NCBI GenBank assembly: GCA_026988035.1
Contig: JALSLY010000023.1
Coordinates: 1 to 64,000, forward strand
DNA from: Thermotogae bacterium
GTDB taxonomy: Bacteria; Thermotogota; Thermotogae; Mesoaciditogales; Mesoaciditogaceae
Direction: 5' to 3'
DNA: 64,000 bases
The notes below the pieces were generated by a model. The model was not told where the DNA came from. It ran no database searches and was given only the letters and a program-made list of their open reading frames with translations. Of this stretch, positions 31,917 through 44,283 are shown one piece after another; positions within the stretch are counted from its first letter, which is position 1, and the number at the start of each line of letters is the position of its first letter. Both the position numbers and the translations under genes were made by a program.

Positions 31917-33842
31917 ATGCTCGAGGAACGCTTTAAATTTGAAACTCTCCCAGAATCAGAAATCGAAAGATTGAAAGAACTTGGACGCTTGTGTAGAGGT
32001 GATATCATTAAAATGACTACTGTTGCCAAATCAGGGCATCCAGGTGGTTCAATGAGCTCAGTTGACATATATCTTACAGTCTTTTCCTACGCAGCTGTAA
32101 ACCCAAAAGATCCTTTCAATCCGTCACGCGATAGAATTATTGTGAGCCACGGTCATACATCCCCAGGCGTCTACTCTGTTTTAGGAAGATTGGGTTTTCT
32201 AAACATTGAAGATGTCATAACAGGTTTCAGATACGTAAACTCTCCCTATGAGGGTCACGTAACACGGGGAATTCCCGGTGTTGAATGGTCAACTGGTAAC
32301 CTTGGCCAAGGTCTGAGTGCTGCATGCGGTATGGCACTTGCTTCAAGAATAACAGACCTTGATTACCACGTTTTCGCCTTGATGAGTGATGCAGAACATG
32401 CAAAAGGACAAGTGGCAGAAGCAAGGAGATTTGCCAAGAAATATGGACTTTCCAATATTACGGTGATCGTGGATTACAATGATGCGCAAATAAGCGGACA
32501 TATGCGTAACGTTATGCCAGTGAATATAAAGGGAGAATATGAGGCTGCCGGTTGGAGAATCCTTGAAGTTGATGGTCACGATTACGCTCAATTATACAAT
32601 GCGATCAAATATTCGATTAATAACAATGACATCCCAACGGCTATCCTTGCGCGAACAATTATGGGAAAAGGCGTGTCTTTTATGGAAGATGATGTTTCAT
32701 ATCATGGGAAAGCCCTTTCCATCGAGATGTGTGACCGGGCTTTAAAAGAACTCGGCGTAGACAACGACGTGGAAAAGTACATTGAAAAAAGAAAGGTATT
32801 TGAGAAGTCTCATTTTACTATAAAACCTTATCCAATTAAAGTTGAAACAGGTGAAATCCGAATTTACGAGAAAGATCAGAGTGTTGCGAACAGAGATGCC
32901 TTTGGAAGAGCTCTGGCTGATATGGCATACGTCAATTCTAAGTCAAAAAAAAATACGCCAATAGCAGTTCTCGACTGTGACTTGAAGCCATCCACCAAAA
33001 CCAACACCTTTGAACGCGTGAGCCCTGAACTTTTTTATCAAGTTGGCGTTCAAGAGCACAATGCAGCGACCATTGCAGGTGCACTTTCTTCGCAAGGCGT
33101 AATCACATTCTTTAGTGATTTTGGTGTTTTTGGAATAGACGAAACTTACAATCAACAAAGATTGAACGACATAAACTACACAAACTTAAAACTTGTTGTA
33201 ACTCACGTCGGGACAGATGTAGGTGAAGATGGAAAAACTCATCACTGTGTTGATTATGTAGGCATTTTGCGAAACCTTTATCATTTTAAACTTATTGTTC
33301 CTCAGGATGCAAATCAAACCGACAGGACGGTCAGATATATCACAAAAGTTTATGGAAACTACGCGGTCGCCATTGGAAGATCCAAAATACCAATTATAAC
33401 TAAACCCTCAGGTGAAATCTTTTTCGATCAAAACTACGAATTCGTGTATGGAGAATGTGATCTCTTTAGAAAAGGGGATGAGGTCACCGTTTTCACATAC
33501 GGGCAAACTTCTCATATTGCGGTTAAAGCAGCAGACGAACTCTTGAAAGAAGGGATCAGCATAACCGTTATAGGAGTCCCTTGCCCATTTGATTTGCCTG
33601 ATTGGATAGAAGCATACATTTCAACCAAACACGTTATAACCTTTGAAGATCACAATGTTTATACGGGATTAGGAACAATACTCTCCGAATTCATATTAGA
33701 GAAAAGTTCTTATCCTAAGAGTTTTACAAAGATTGGTTTGACGGATTACACAAAATCTGGAACGGCCAAATCCCTTTACGCCATCGAAGGCCTTGATGAT
33801 GAATCTCTTAAAGGGAAAATACGTGAAATTTTGTCAAAATGA
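31917..33842 (+). CDS. Transketolase family protein
   Basis: A 641-residue full-length transketolase-type thiamine diphosphate enzyme moving two-carbon units between sugar phosphates. N-terminal half: KSGHPGGS, STGNLGQGLS and SYHGKAL match transketolase. The TPP motif is altered: GDGE becomes SDAE, while the metal-binding Asn is kept in VDYNDAQISG. Middle domain: GVQEHNAATIAGAL carries the catalytic Glu (usually AEQN) and THVGTDVGEDGKTHH is conserved. The C-terminal domain is intact. The deviations suggest a divergent paralog with possibly different substrates. GGAGGTGA lies 5-6 nt before the ATG at 31917. It overlaps queH by 4 nt. Confidence 0.88.
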   Translation: MLEERFKFETLPESEIERLKELGRLCRGDIIKMTTVAKSGHPGGSMSSVDIYLTVFSYAAVNPKDPFNPSRDRIIVSHGHTSPGVYSVLGRLGFLNIEDVITGFRYVNSPYEGHVTRGIPGVEWSTGNLGQGLSAACGMALASRITDLDYHVFALMSDAEHAKGQVAEARRFAKKYGLSNITVIVDYNDAQISGHMRNVMPVNIKGEYEAAGWRILEVDGHDYAQLYNAIKYSINNNDIPTAILARTIMGKGVSFMEDDVSYHGKALSIEMCDRALKELGVDNDVEKYIEKRKVFEKSHFTIKPYPIKVETGEIRIYEKDQSVANRDAFGRALADMAYVNSKSKKNTPIAVLDCDLKPSTKTNTFERVSPELFYQVGVQEHNAATIAGALSSQGVITFFSDFGVFGIDETYNQQRLNDINYTNLKLVVTHVGTDVGEDGKTHHCVDYVGILRNLYHFKLIVPQDANQTDRTVRYITKVYGNYAVAIGRSKIPIITKPSGEIFFDQNYEFVYGECDLFRKGDEVTVFTYGQTSHIAVKAADELLKEGISITVIGVPCPFDLPDWIEAYISTKHVITFEDHNVYTGLGTILSEFILEKSSYPKSFTKIGLTDYTKSGTAKSLYAIEGLDDESLKGKIREILSK

Positions 33843-34378
33843 AGATCCTTTTGCATATTTGCTGTGCTCCTGATGCAACGACAGCCTACAAAAGATTGGC
33901 GCTGCATCATGAAGTTGTTGGATATTTTTTCAATCCAAACATACAACCACGTCAGGAATATGAAAAAAGAAAAAATGCGCTTGAAAAATTATCAAGAGCA
34001 TGGGATTTTGACGTCATTTATCCCGATTACGATCCAAAACCATGGTTTAAATCTGTTAAAGGGCTCGAGAAATTTCCGGAAGGTTCCATACGTTGTAAAG
34101 CCTGCATGGCATTCAGACTCAGATATACGGCAGAATTGGCAAAAAAGCTGAATTTCGATGCTTTTGCAACTTCTCTTACCACGAGCCCTCATAAAGATGT
34201 GGAATTTATAAATGATATCGGTACCAGGATTGCAAAACACGTAGGCGTTAAATACATTCCAAGCGTCTTCAGAAAAAAAGATGGTTTTTTAGAAAGTGTG
34301 CGTGTTTCTCGCAAGCTTGGCCTTTACAGGCAAAATTACTGCGGTTGCATTTTCAGTTTGAGGAATGATGAAAATTGA
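33839..34378 (+). CDS. queH: Epoxyqueuosine reductase QueH
   Basis: A 179-residue QueH (formerly DUF208), the last step of queuosine synthesis, reducing epoxyqueuosine in tRNA. All cysteine motifs are present: HICCAPD at the N-terminus, RCKACMAFRL, and YRQNYCGC near the C-terminus, with TSPHKD between. These ligate the Fe-S and second iron centres. The ATG overlaps the transketolase stop by 4 nt and the stop overlaps the next TTG by 4 nt. Confidence 0.95.
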   Translation: MKILLHICCAPDATTAYKRLALHHEVVGYFFNPNIQPRQEYEKRKNALEKLSRAWDFDVIYPDYDPKPWFKSVKGLEKFPEGSIRCKACMAFRLRYTAELAKKLNFDAFATSLTTSPHKDVEFINDIGTRIAKHVGVKYIPSVFRKKDGFLESVRVSRKLGLYRQNYCGCIFSLRNDEN

Positions 34379-34986
34379 CGGATATTTGGGAAGAAATAGG
34401 GAAAAAATTGAACGAGTTGACAGATAGTGACATTGCTTGTATTGATTCTGATGGAAATGTGAGATTCGCTAACTTTCAAATGGATCCACAGATAGAAGAA
34501 TCCGTAGCCATTGCTTTGCGTACAAAAGTGAGAGTAAGCCTTTCATTAAAACACGAAAAAGTTCTTATCCTACCCATGAATTTTGGTGGAAAGAACGGAA
34601 TTGTGGTTGTCAATAAATATGATTTTTCTGAAGATACATTTGTAAAGCTCATAGAGAGCGTTGTTGAGGATACGTTCAACTTAGAAGAATATCTGTCAAG
34701 TTCAGAAGTACCACACGAAATGCTGATAAAGAACTTCAAAGAAGACGTTGAATCTGTGAGAAAAACTATTTTGGAAAAGCTCGCCCCTTATCCCGAACTG
34801 ATCAAAACCCTTCATATTTTTTTCGAAAATGGAGCAAGCGTTATCAAGACATCTAAAGTTATGGGAATTCACAGAAATACACTACTATATAGATTAAACA
34901 AAGTCAAAGATTTAACACATTTGGAACCAAGAAGCTTCAAAGGTGCCGTCATACTTTATCTGGTAATCGGACAAATATCTGTATGA
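34375..34986 (+). CDS. PucR/CdaR-like helix-turn-helix regulator
   Basis: A 203-residue protein. The C-terminal ~60 residues form a PucR/CdaR-type HTH (LHIFFENGASVIKTSKVMGIHRNTLLYRL; key features are NGASVxxTxxxxxIHRNTLxYRL). The N-terminal ~120 residues resemble the sensory part of sugar-diacid regulators (ACIDSDGNVRFAN) but are short. It starts at TTG 34375, overlapping the queH stop (TTGA). It is followed by an RsbW-like ATPase with a 4-nt frame overlap, so it may belong to a regulatory pair. Ligand and targets are unknown. Confidence 0.8.
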   Translation: MTDIWEEIGKKLNELTDSDIACIDSDGNVRFANFQMDPQIEESVAIALRTKVRVSLSLKHEKVLILPMNFGGKNGIVVVNKYDFSEDTFVKLIESVVEDTFNLEEYLSSSEVPHEMLIKNFKEDVESVRKTILEKLAPYPELIKTLHIFFENGASVIKTSKVMGIHRNTLLYRLNKVKDLTHLEPRSFKGAVILYLVIGQISV

Positions 34987-35021
34987 TTTTTATATCCCTT
35001 AAACAAAAAGGAGGACATTTT

Positions 35022-35435
35022 GTGACTGAAATTCCAAAGATCGTTGTTGTGGTACCAGCTGCTTTAAAAGTTGTAAAAGCTGTTCGAGATATCACTAAAG
35101 ACTTCCTTATATCAAACGGTGTAGTTGACGCTGATACAATCTACGATCTCGAACTTGTTGTGGCTGAAGCCTTGATAAATATTGTAAAACACACTTATAA
35201 GTTTGATCTATCTCAATTGATTTCCTATACAATAGAAATGAAAGATGGCTCAGTGGAGATAAAGATTAGAGACTTTGGACCAAAGATCAACTTAAAAGAA
35301 TTGAAGCCAAGAGAACTCTCTGAACCTCGAGAAGGAGGCCTGGGACTTCATTTGATAAGAACGCTTGTCGATAATTGGGAATATGAGGAGGTTCGCAAAG
35401 GAAACCTTCTTTTCATGAGGAGGAGGGTTTTTTGA
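35022..35435 (+). CDS. RsbW-like anti-sigma/histidine kinase-type ATPase
   Basis: A 137-residue HATPase_c domain protein of the RsbW/SpoIIAB group. The N-box is ELVVAEALINIVKH, the G1 box RDFGPK, and the G2 box EGGLGLHLIR. Such proteins bind sigma factors or anti-anti-sigma proteins and phosphorylate the latter. No sigma factor or STAS-domain antagonist is adjacent. The GTG at 35022 is chosen (AAGGAGG, 7-nt spacing) over an ATG at 34983. It overlaps the TTG of trmFO by 4 nt. Confidence 0.85.
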   Translation: MTEIPKIVVVVPAALKVVKAVRDITKDFLISNGVVDADTIYDLELVVAEALINIVKHTYKFDLSQLISYTIEMKDGSVEIKIRDFGPKINLKELKPRELSEPREGGLGLHLIRTLVDNWEYEEVRKGNLLFMRRRVF

Positions 35436-36689
35436 TCCATATAATTGGAGGCGGTCTTGCGGGTTCTGAAATAACATATCAAGTGGCAAAAGCTGGATAC
35501 AATGTCATTCTTCATGAAATGCGTCCCGAAGTGGAAACAGGGGTTCATAAAACAGACAAATTAGCAGAGCTGGTTTGTTCTAATTCACTAAAGTCCAAAG
35601 ATACCAAGAATGCTTCTGGACTATTAAAAAAAGAATTAGAAAGGATCGGCTCCTTTGTTCTTGAAGTGGCTAAGCGTAATGCCATACCTGGAGGAAAAGC
35701 CCTTGTCGTAGACAGAGAAGCATTTTCGAACGAAATAACTCAGATACTCAAATCGATGCCAAATGTGAAAATCGTTCGCGAAGAGGTTACTTGTATACCG
35801 TCAGAAAATTCAGGCGACATTTGGGTTGTTGCCAGTGGCCCTGCAACTTCATCAAAATTGTACGCATGGATCAGCAACGAATTTGGAAAAAGTGCCCATT
35901 TTTTTGATGCTGTTGCTCCAATCGTAGAGGCAAACACGATTGACACTTCGAAGGCTTTTTTTGCAAACAGATATGAAGGAGGAACAGATTATCTCAATTG
36001 TCCCTTAAACCGCGAAGAGTACATTCACTTTAGAGAGGCACTGATCGGTGCAGAAGTATTACCCATCAAAGGATTTGACAAGAAGTTACTCTTTTCCCGC
36101 TGTCAACCTATTGAAGAGATCGCAAAAAGCGGGTTTGATTCTATGAGGTTTGGTCCTCTCCGCCCTGTAGGATTAACAAGATCTGATGGAAAAAAGTTTT
36201 ACGCCGTCGTACAGCTCAGACGTGATAATTCTATAGGAACGCTCTATAATATTGTAGGGTTTCAGACAAGATTGAAATGGCCAGAACAGGACAGAGTCTT
36301 CCGTATGATACCAGCTTTGAAAAATGTAAAGATTGTACGATATGGTGTAATGCATGCTAATGTTTATATTGAGCCTTACAAAGTGACAGATGAGTTTTTC
36401 AGAGCAAAAAATCGGAAGAATCTCTTCTTCGCGGGTCAAATAACAGGTGTAGAGGGGTACGTTGAGTCAATTGCTTCCGGATTATACGTAGCCATAAATA
36501 TATTGAGAGTATTGAATGGCAAAATGCCCGTAACTTTTCCAAGAAAAAGCATGATTGGGGCGCTGATGGATTACGTTGCTCGCACTCCCGATTTGAAACC
36601 TATGTATGCAAATTTTGGCTTGATTGACAAAAACAACGTTGCGAACGTAATTGGTGTGAAAGAAATGCTTTCGCTTCAAGGGGTGAAAA

Positions 36690-36700
<11 letters not shown>
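35432..36700 (+). CDS. trmFO: tRNA (uracil-5-)-methyltransferase TrmFO (folate/FAD-dependent)
   Basis: A 422-residue flavoprotein methylating U54 of the tRNA T-loop using methylenetetrahydrofolate. N-terminal FAD motif HIIGGGLAGSEITYQ, then LHEMRPE and the signature LAELVCSNSLKS. The FAD-binding C-terminal part has GQITGVEGYVES and ASGLYVAIN. The start is TTG 35432, overlapping the RsbW-like stop. The 3' end overlaps the HD-GYP gene by 11 nt. Confidence 0.96.
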
Positions 36701-40843
<4,143 letters not shown>

Positions 40844-40847
40844 TCAT

Positions 40848-41010
40848 AACGTTATCCTGGCCACTGACCCGTTGAATGGAGTCTTTAACCACAACGTCAT
40901 TCCGGCCTACAACCCGTTGAATAGAGTCTTTAACCACAACGTCATTCCGGGCTTGACCCGGAATCTAAGTATGAGATCCCGAGATCCTGAATCAAATTCA
41001 GGATGACATG
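40848..41010. repeat. Modular intergenic repeat, copy C (inverted) with 45-bp tandem units
   Basis: Fills the gap between the convergent ligA and osmC genes. It begins with a 45-bp tandem unit, clear at 40867-40905 and 40912-40950 (39 bp identical except one G/A) with a degenerate half copy before. Then come hairpins TTCCGGG..CCCGGAA (about 40946-40963) and ATCCTGAAT-CAA-ATTCAGGAT (40984-41004). The palindrome part is the reverse complement of units in copies A and B. The hairpins may end transcription of both genes. Confidence 0.75.
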
Positions 41011-41047
41011 CAAGTTCAAAATTTTTATCAAACGTCTTGAATTGAAT

Positions 41048-41455
41048 TCAGGAAAAGATTATCTCATAAGAAAGATCTGCCGCCTTTCTAAGCATAGCTG
41101 AGGCACTACAGTACTTGGTTTGAGAAAGTTCGACAGCCTTTTGAGCTTTTTTTCTATCTATATTTCCCTTAAAGATGTATTTGAGATGCAATTTTGTATA
41201 AACTTTTGGATGTGCAGGGGCTTTTTCATATTCAACTTCAACCCTGAAATTTTCAGGCTGAGCTTTCATCTTTGAAAGTATGGAAATGATATCCATAGCT
41301 GTACAACCGGCTAAAGATACCAGCATGAGCTCCATAGGTCTGGCAGCCGTATCATCTCCTCCGCTTTTGGGTGAAGAATCAATTTTTACTTCATGTCCAG
41401 AAGGAGTATAAGCAGTGAAGATCATGTTTTCTTTCCATTCTAACTTGAGATTCAT
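41048..41455 (-). CDS. OsmC family peroxide-detoxifying protein
   Basis: A 135-residue OsmC/YhfA-like thiol peroxidase. The two reactive cysteines are in LVSLAGCTAMDIISIL and TKYCSASAML. It reduces organic hydroperoxides. The ATG at 41455 has GGAGGTAA 5-6 nt upstream; the longer frame to 41590 overlaps the divergent coaE and is rejected. A TGATATAAT box (reading leftwards, TATAAT 41526-41521) may be its promoter. Confidence 0.9.
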   Translation of the reverse strand: MNLKLEWKENMIFTAYTPSGHEVKIDSSPKSGGDDTAARPMELMLVSLAGCTAMDIISILSKMKAQPENFRVEVEYEKAPAHPKVYTKLHLKYIFKGNIDRKKAQKAVELSQTKYCSASAMLRKAADLSYEIIFS

Positions 41456-41484
41456 TCTTTTACCTCCAAAAATGGTTTTGCACA

Positions 41485-41526
41485 TTGATACACCAACCCT
41501 GTAGTAGTATGCATTTAAGATTATAT
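41485..41526. promoter_or_regulatory. Divergent promoter region osmC/coaE
   Basis: In the 94-nt gap, a rightward TTGATA (41485-41490) with a 17-bp spacer and TATGCA (41508-41513) could serve coaE. A leftward TGATATAAT (TATAAT at 41526-41521) could serve osmC. Confidence 0.4.
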
Positions 41527-41549
41527 CATAATTTATGAGGTGAGGATTT

Positions 41550-42146
41550 TTGAAACTGATCGGAATTACTGGAGGCATAGCCACTGGCAAAAGTACCGTA
41601 GCGAAATTGATACAAAATAGCGGTCACCCTGTAATAGATGCTGATTTGATTGGCCATAAAGCCCTCGAAAAAGAAAGTATCAAACAACGTGTGATCAAAG
41701 AGCTTGGTGATGTTTTAAACAATTATGGAATGATCGATCGAAAGAAATTGGGAGCTTTAGTCTTCGAAAATCCCAAAAAGTTAAGAATTCTAAATAACAT
41801 TTTGCATCCTGAAATGATAAGAATGATTCTTGAAATGTCCAAAAAACTTGGAGAATTGAGCAAGGAAGTTTTTGTAGAAGCAGCGGTGCTCTTTGAAATG
41901 AAATTGGACAAATACACGGATTTTATAGTTATCACGGATTGTCCAGACGAATTAAGAGTTGAACGGTTGATGAAGCGCGATCATTTGAGCTTTGAAGAAG
42001 CAAAAAAACGCATTACTCTTCAACTATCTCGAGATGAATTTTTGAAAAGGGCCGATTGGGTGATTGACACTTCAAGAAATATAGAAAATACTTTAGAACA
42101 GGTTTTCAAAATGTTGAAATTGAGACCGTGGAGTGCTAAAATATAA
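41550..42146 (+). CDS. coaE: Dephospho-CoA kinase
   Basis: A 198-residue CoaE, the last step of coenzyme A synthesis (ATP-dependent 3'-phosphorylation of dephospho-CoA). P-loop GGIATGKST (residues 8-16), DADLIGHKAL, and the lid segment RDHLSFEEAKKRI are present. The TTG start has GAGGTGAGG upstream. Its 3' end contains the promoter of the following binding-protein gene. Confidence 0.94.
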   Translation: MKLIGITGGIATGKSTVAKLIQNSGHPVIDADLIGHKALEKESIKQRVIKELGDVLNNYGMIDRKKLGALVFENPKKLRILNNILHPEMIRMILEMSKKLGELSKEVFVEAAVLFEMKLDKYTDFIVITDCPDELRVERLMKRDHLSFEEAKKRITLQLSRDEFLKRADWVIDTSRNIENTLEQVFKMLKLRPWSAKI

Positions 42147-42147
42147 T
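42120..42147 (+). promoter_or_regulatory. Promoter of the sugar-type binding protein gene
   Basis: TTGAGA (42120-42125), a 16-bp spacer and TATAAT (42142-42147), ending at the coaE stop codon. Confidence 0.75.
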
Positions 42148-42184
42148 ACTACGGTCATCAAAATTAAAAAAGGAGGGGTTTTTG

Positions 42185-43438
42185 ATGAAACGTATTTTAA
42201 TCGTCGTGCTTGCCTTATCGTTGCTGATCGTAAGTTTTACTTTTGCAAAAACCACCGTGGTTTTCTGGAATTCCATGGGCGGTGCTCAAGGTAAAGCGTT
42301 AAGCGAAATCGTGAGCGAATTCAATTCCCAACACCCAAATATCGAGGTAAAATCGATTTACGTGGGTAACTATGGAGTTCTTTCTCAAAAATTGCTGGCT
42401 GGCGCTGTAAGTGGGCAACTTCCCACCATGAGCCAGGTCTATTCTAACTGGACTGCCCAACTCATGAAATCAGATGTTGTACAACCAATGGAAACTTTCA
42501 TTGACAATCCAAGCGTTGGACTTTCCAAATCTCAGTTAAATGATATATGGAAAGTTTTCATAAAAGCAAACACCTGGAATGGTAAAATATACACACTCCC
42601 ATTTAACAAGTCTGTTTACGTTCTTTACGTCAATACCGATGCTCTGATGCTTGCCGGAATTGATATACCAAGAACCATTCCAGAACTTATCAAAGATGCA
42701 AAAATTCTCACTGTAAAGAACGAATCCGGAAAAGTTATCCAATATGGTCTTGGTTTAAGGACCACTGTAGATACTTTCGAGGTTTTTCTTAGACAAATGG
42801 GAGGACATATACTCAGCCCTGACTACAAAAAAGCATTACTCGATTCCCCAGTGGCGCTTAAAACTTTAAAAATGCTTGTTGATCTCGTAAAGAGCGGAAC
42901 AACATTCGCACAAGGAGGATATCTTGACGGACCATTCGGAAACGGACGGATCGCGATGTACATTGATACTTCTGCCGGAATATCCTACACCGCCAGAAGT
43001 GTTGGTGGAAAGTTTGCGTGGACAATAGCTCCTGTTCCAAAAGGAAAGGTTCAAGCTCCACCATTTGCCGGAACCGATGTGGCAATTTTCAAGACAGCAA
43101 CTAAAAAAGAACAAATGGCTGCATGGGAATTTATGAAGTTTTTACTGAAACCAGAAATTCAAGCATTCTGGGCTATAAAAACAGGCTACCTGCCAGTTGT
43201 TAAGAGCGCACTTGACACAGAAGCATGGAAAGATTACTCTTCTGCAAATCCAATGGCTGATGTTTTGATTTCGCAGATTCCACATGGCTCATTCGATCCG
43301 GGAATCGCCGTATGGTATCAAATTAGAACCAAAGTCGGAAATGCCGTTTCAGACGCGATGTTTATGAAAAAAACACCAGCAGAGGCTTTGAAAACAGCTC
43401 AAGAGCAGGTCACGAAGCTTTTAGAAGAATCTAAATAA
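42185..43438 (+). CDS. Extracellular solute-binding protein, family 1 (UgpB/MalE-like)
   Basis: A 417-residue exported binding protein of an ABC importer. Signal peptide at about 1-21 (KRILIVVLALSLLIVSFTFA). Mature start KTTVVFWNSMGG, IVSEFNSQHPNIEVKSIYVGNYG, and TLPFNKSVYVLYVNTDAL are typical of carbohydrate or glycerol-3-phosphate binders, with a UgpB-like flavour. The ligand is not determinable. AGGAGGGG precedes the ATG. There is no permease or ATPase gene beside it, which is unusual. It is a monocistronic unit with its own promoter and terminator. Confidence 0.9.
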   Translation: MKRILIVVLALSLLIVSFTFAKTTVVFWNSMGGAQGKALSEIVSEFNSQHPNIEVKSIYVGNYGVLSQKLLAGAVSGQLPTMSQVYSNWTAQLMKSDVVQPMETFIDNPSVGLSKSQLNDIWKVFIKANTWNGKIYTLPFNKSVYVLYVNTDALMLAGIDIPRTIPELIKDAKILTVKNESGKVIQYGLGLRTTVDTFEVFLRQMGGHILSPDYKKALLDSPVALKTLKMLVDLVKSGTTFAQGGYLDGPFGNGRIAMYIDTSAGISYTARSVGGKFAWTIAPVPKGKVQAPPFAGTDVAIFKTATKKEQMAAWEFMKFLLKPEIQAFWAIKTGYLPVVKSALDTEAWKDYSSANPMADVLISQIPHGSFDPGIAVWYQIRTKVGNAVSDAMFMKKTPAEALKTAQEQVTKLLEESK

Positions 43439-43456
43439 ATATCACTCTTTCATTAT

Positions 43457-43481
43457 AAAGGGCCCTTTTCAGGGCCCTTTT
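43457..43481 (+). terminator. Rho-independent terminator after the binding protein gene
   Basis: Stem AAAGGGCCC / GGGCCCTTT with a TTTTCA loop, between convergent genes; usable in both directions. Confidence 0.88.
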
Positions 43482-43482
43482 A

Positions 43483-44166
43483 TCAAACATTTATCCATTC
43501 TCCCGGTTTCATGATCAAACATTCTACTTTTATATGCTCTACACCAGTTTTGAACTTTTCAGTATCTGCTTTAATGATATCCCACGTGTTGTAATGTATC
43601 GGAACAACCTTTTTAGGCATTATAAAAGAAGTGGCACGAATCGCGTCAGACACGTCCATAACGAAATTACCACCTACTGGAAGAAATGCCACATCGATCA
43701 GTTCATCCCTCAGAAGCTGCATTTCAACTGTTAGACCCGTATCACCAGCGTGATACAACTTCTTCCCATTTGATTCTAATAAGAAGCCGGCTGGCATCCC
43801 GGCGTAGATCACATTATTACCATCACTAATAGAAGAACCATGAAAGGCTGGAGTGAGTTTAACATTCCCGAATTCAAAAGAAAACTTTCCGCCTATATGC
43901 ATTGGATGCGTTTTAACTCCTTTTGATTCAAGGTAATTACATATCTCGAAATTCGAGATCACTGTTGCTCCATCCCTTTTTGAAATTTCCACAGCATTTC
44001 CAATATGATCACCGTGCCCATGAGTAACAAGCACGTAGTCCACTTTTGGTAGTTCGTCGACAGATACTGGACATTGAGGATTTCCTTCAATGAATGGATC
44101 TAAAATAAGCCGTGTTCCTTGGGTTTCCACCATCAAGACAGAATGACCAAGATATTGAACTTTCAT
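43483..44166 (-). CDS. UPF0173 metal-dependent hydrolase (metallo-beta-lactamase fold)
   Basis: A 227-residue member of the UPF0173 (YtkL-like) group. The metal-binding motif THGHGDH has His49, His51, Asp53 and His54; HAGDTG supplies the bridging Asp and PIHYNTW the last His. The natural substrate is unknown. Family-typical length. Upstream is a fragment of the dispersed repeat. Confidence 0.93.
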   Translation of the reverse strand: MKVQYLGHSVLMVETQGTRLILDPFIEGNPQCPVSVDELPKVDYVLVTHGHGDHIGNAVEISKRDGATVISNFEICNYLESKGVKTHPMHIGGKFSFEFGNVKLTPAFHGSSISDGNNVIYAGMPAGFLLESNGKKLYHAGDTGLTVEMQLLRDELIDVAFLPVGGNFVMDVSDAIRATSFIMPKKVVPIHYNTWDIIKADTEKFKTGVEHIKVECLIMKPGEWINV

Positions 44167-44184
44167 GTGCTAACCTCCTCTCTT

Positions 44185-44283
44185 TGTTACCACTTGCAGC
44201 TTCTATTCGGTTACTATACTCAGACACAAAGAAGAAGTGATGATGCCACAGGCAACTCCACTCTGAGGAATCCCATTTCTCCT
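44185..44283. repeat. Modular intergenic repeat, fragment D
   Basis: Shares CAGACACAAAG.GGAAGTGATGAT.CCACAGGCA.CTCC (one or two differences) and the preceding CTACTCGGTT-like block with the 3' part of copy B (about 30240-30320). No gene. Confidence 0.65.

Noticed and set aside
40848-40950. CRISPR-like repeat
   Set aside because: Only two to three adjacent units without distinct spacers, and no cas genes in the window.
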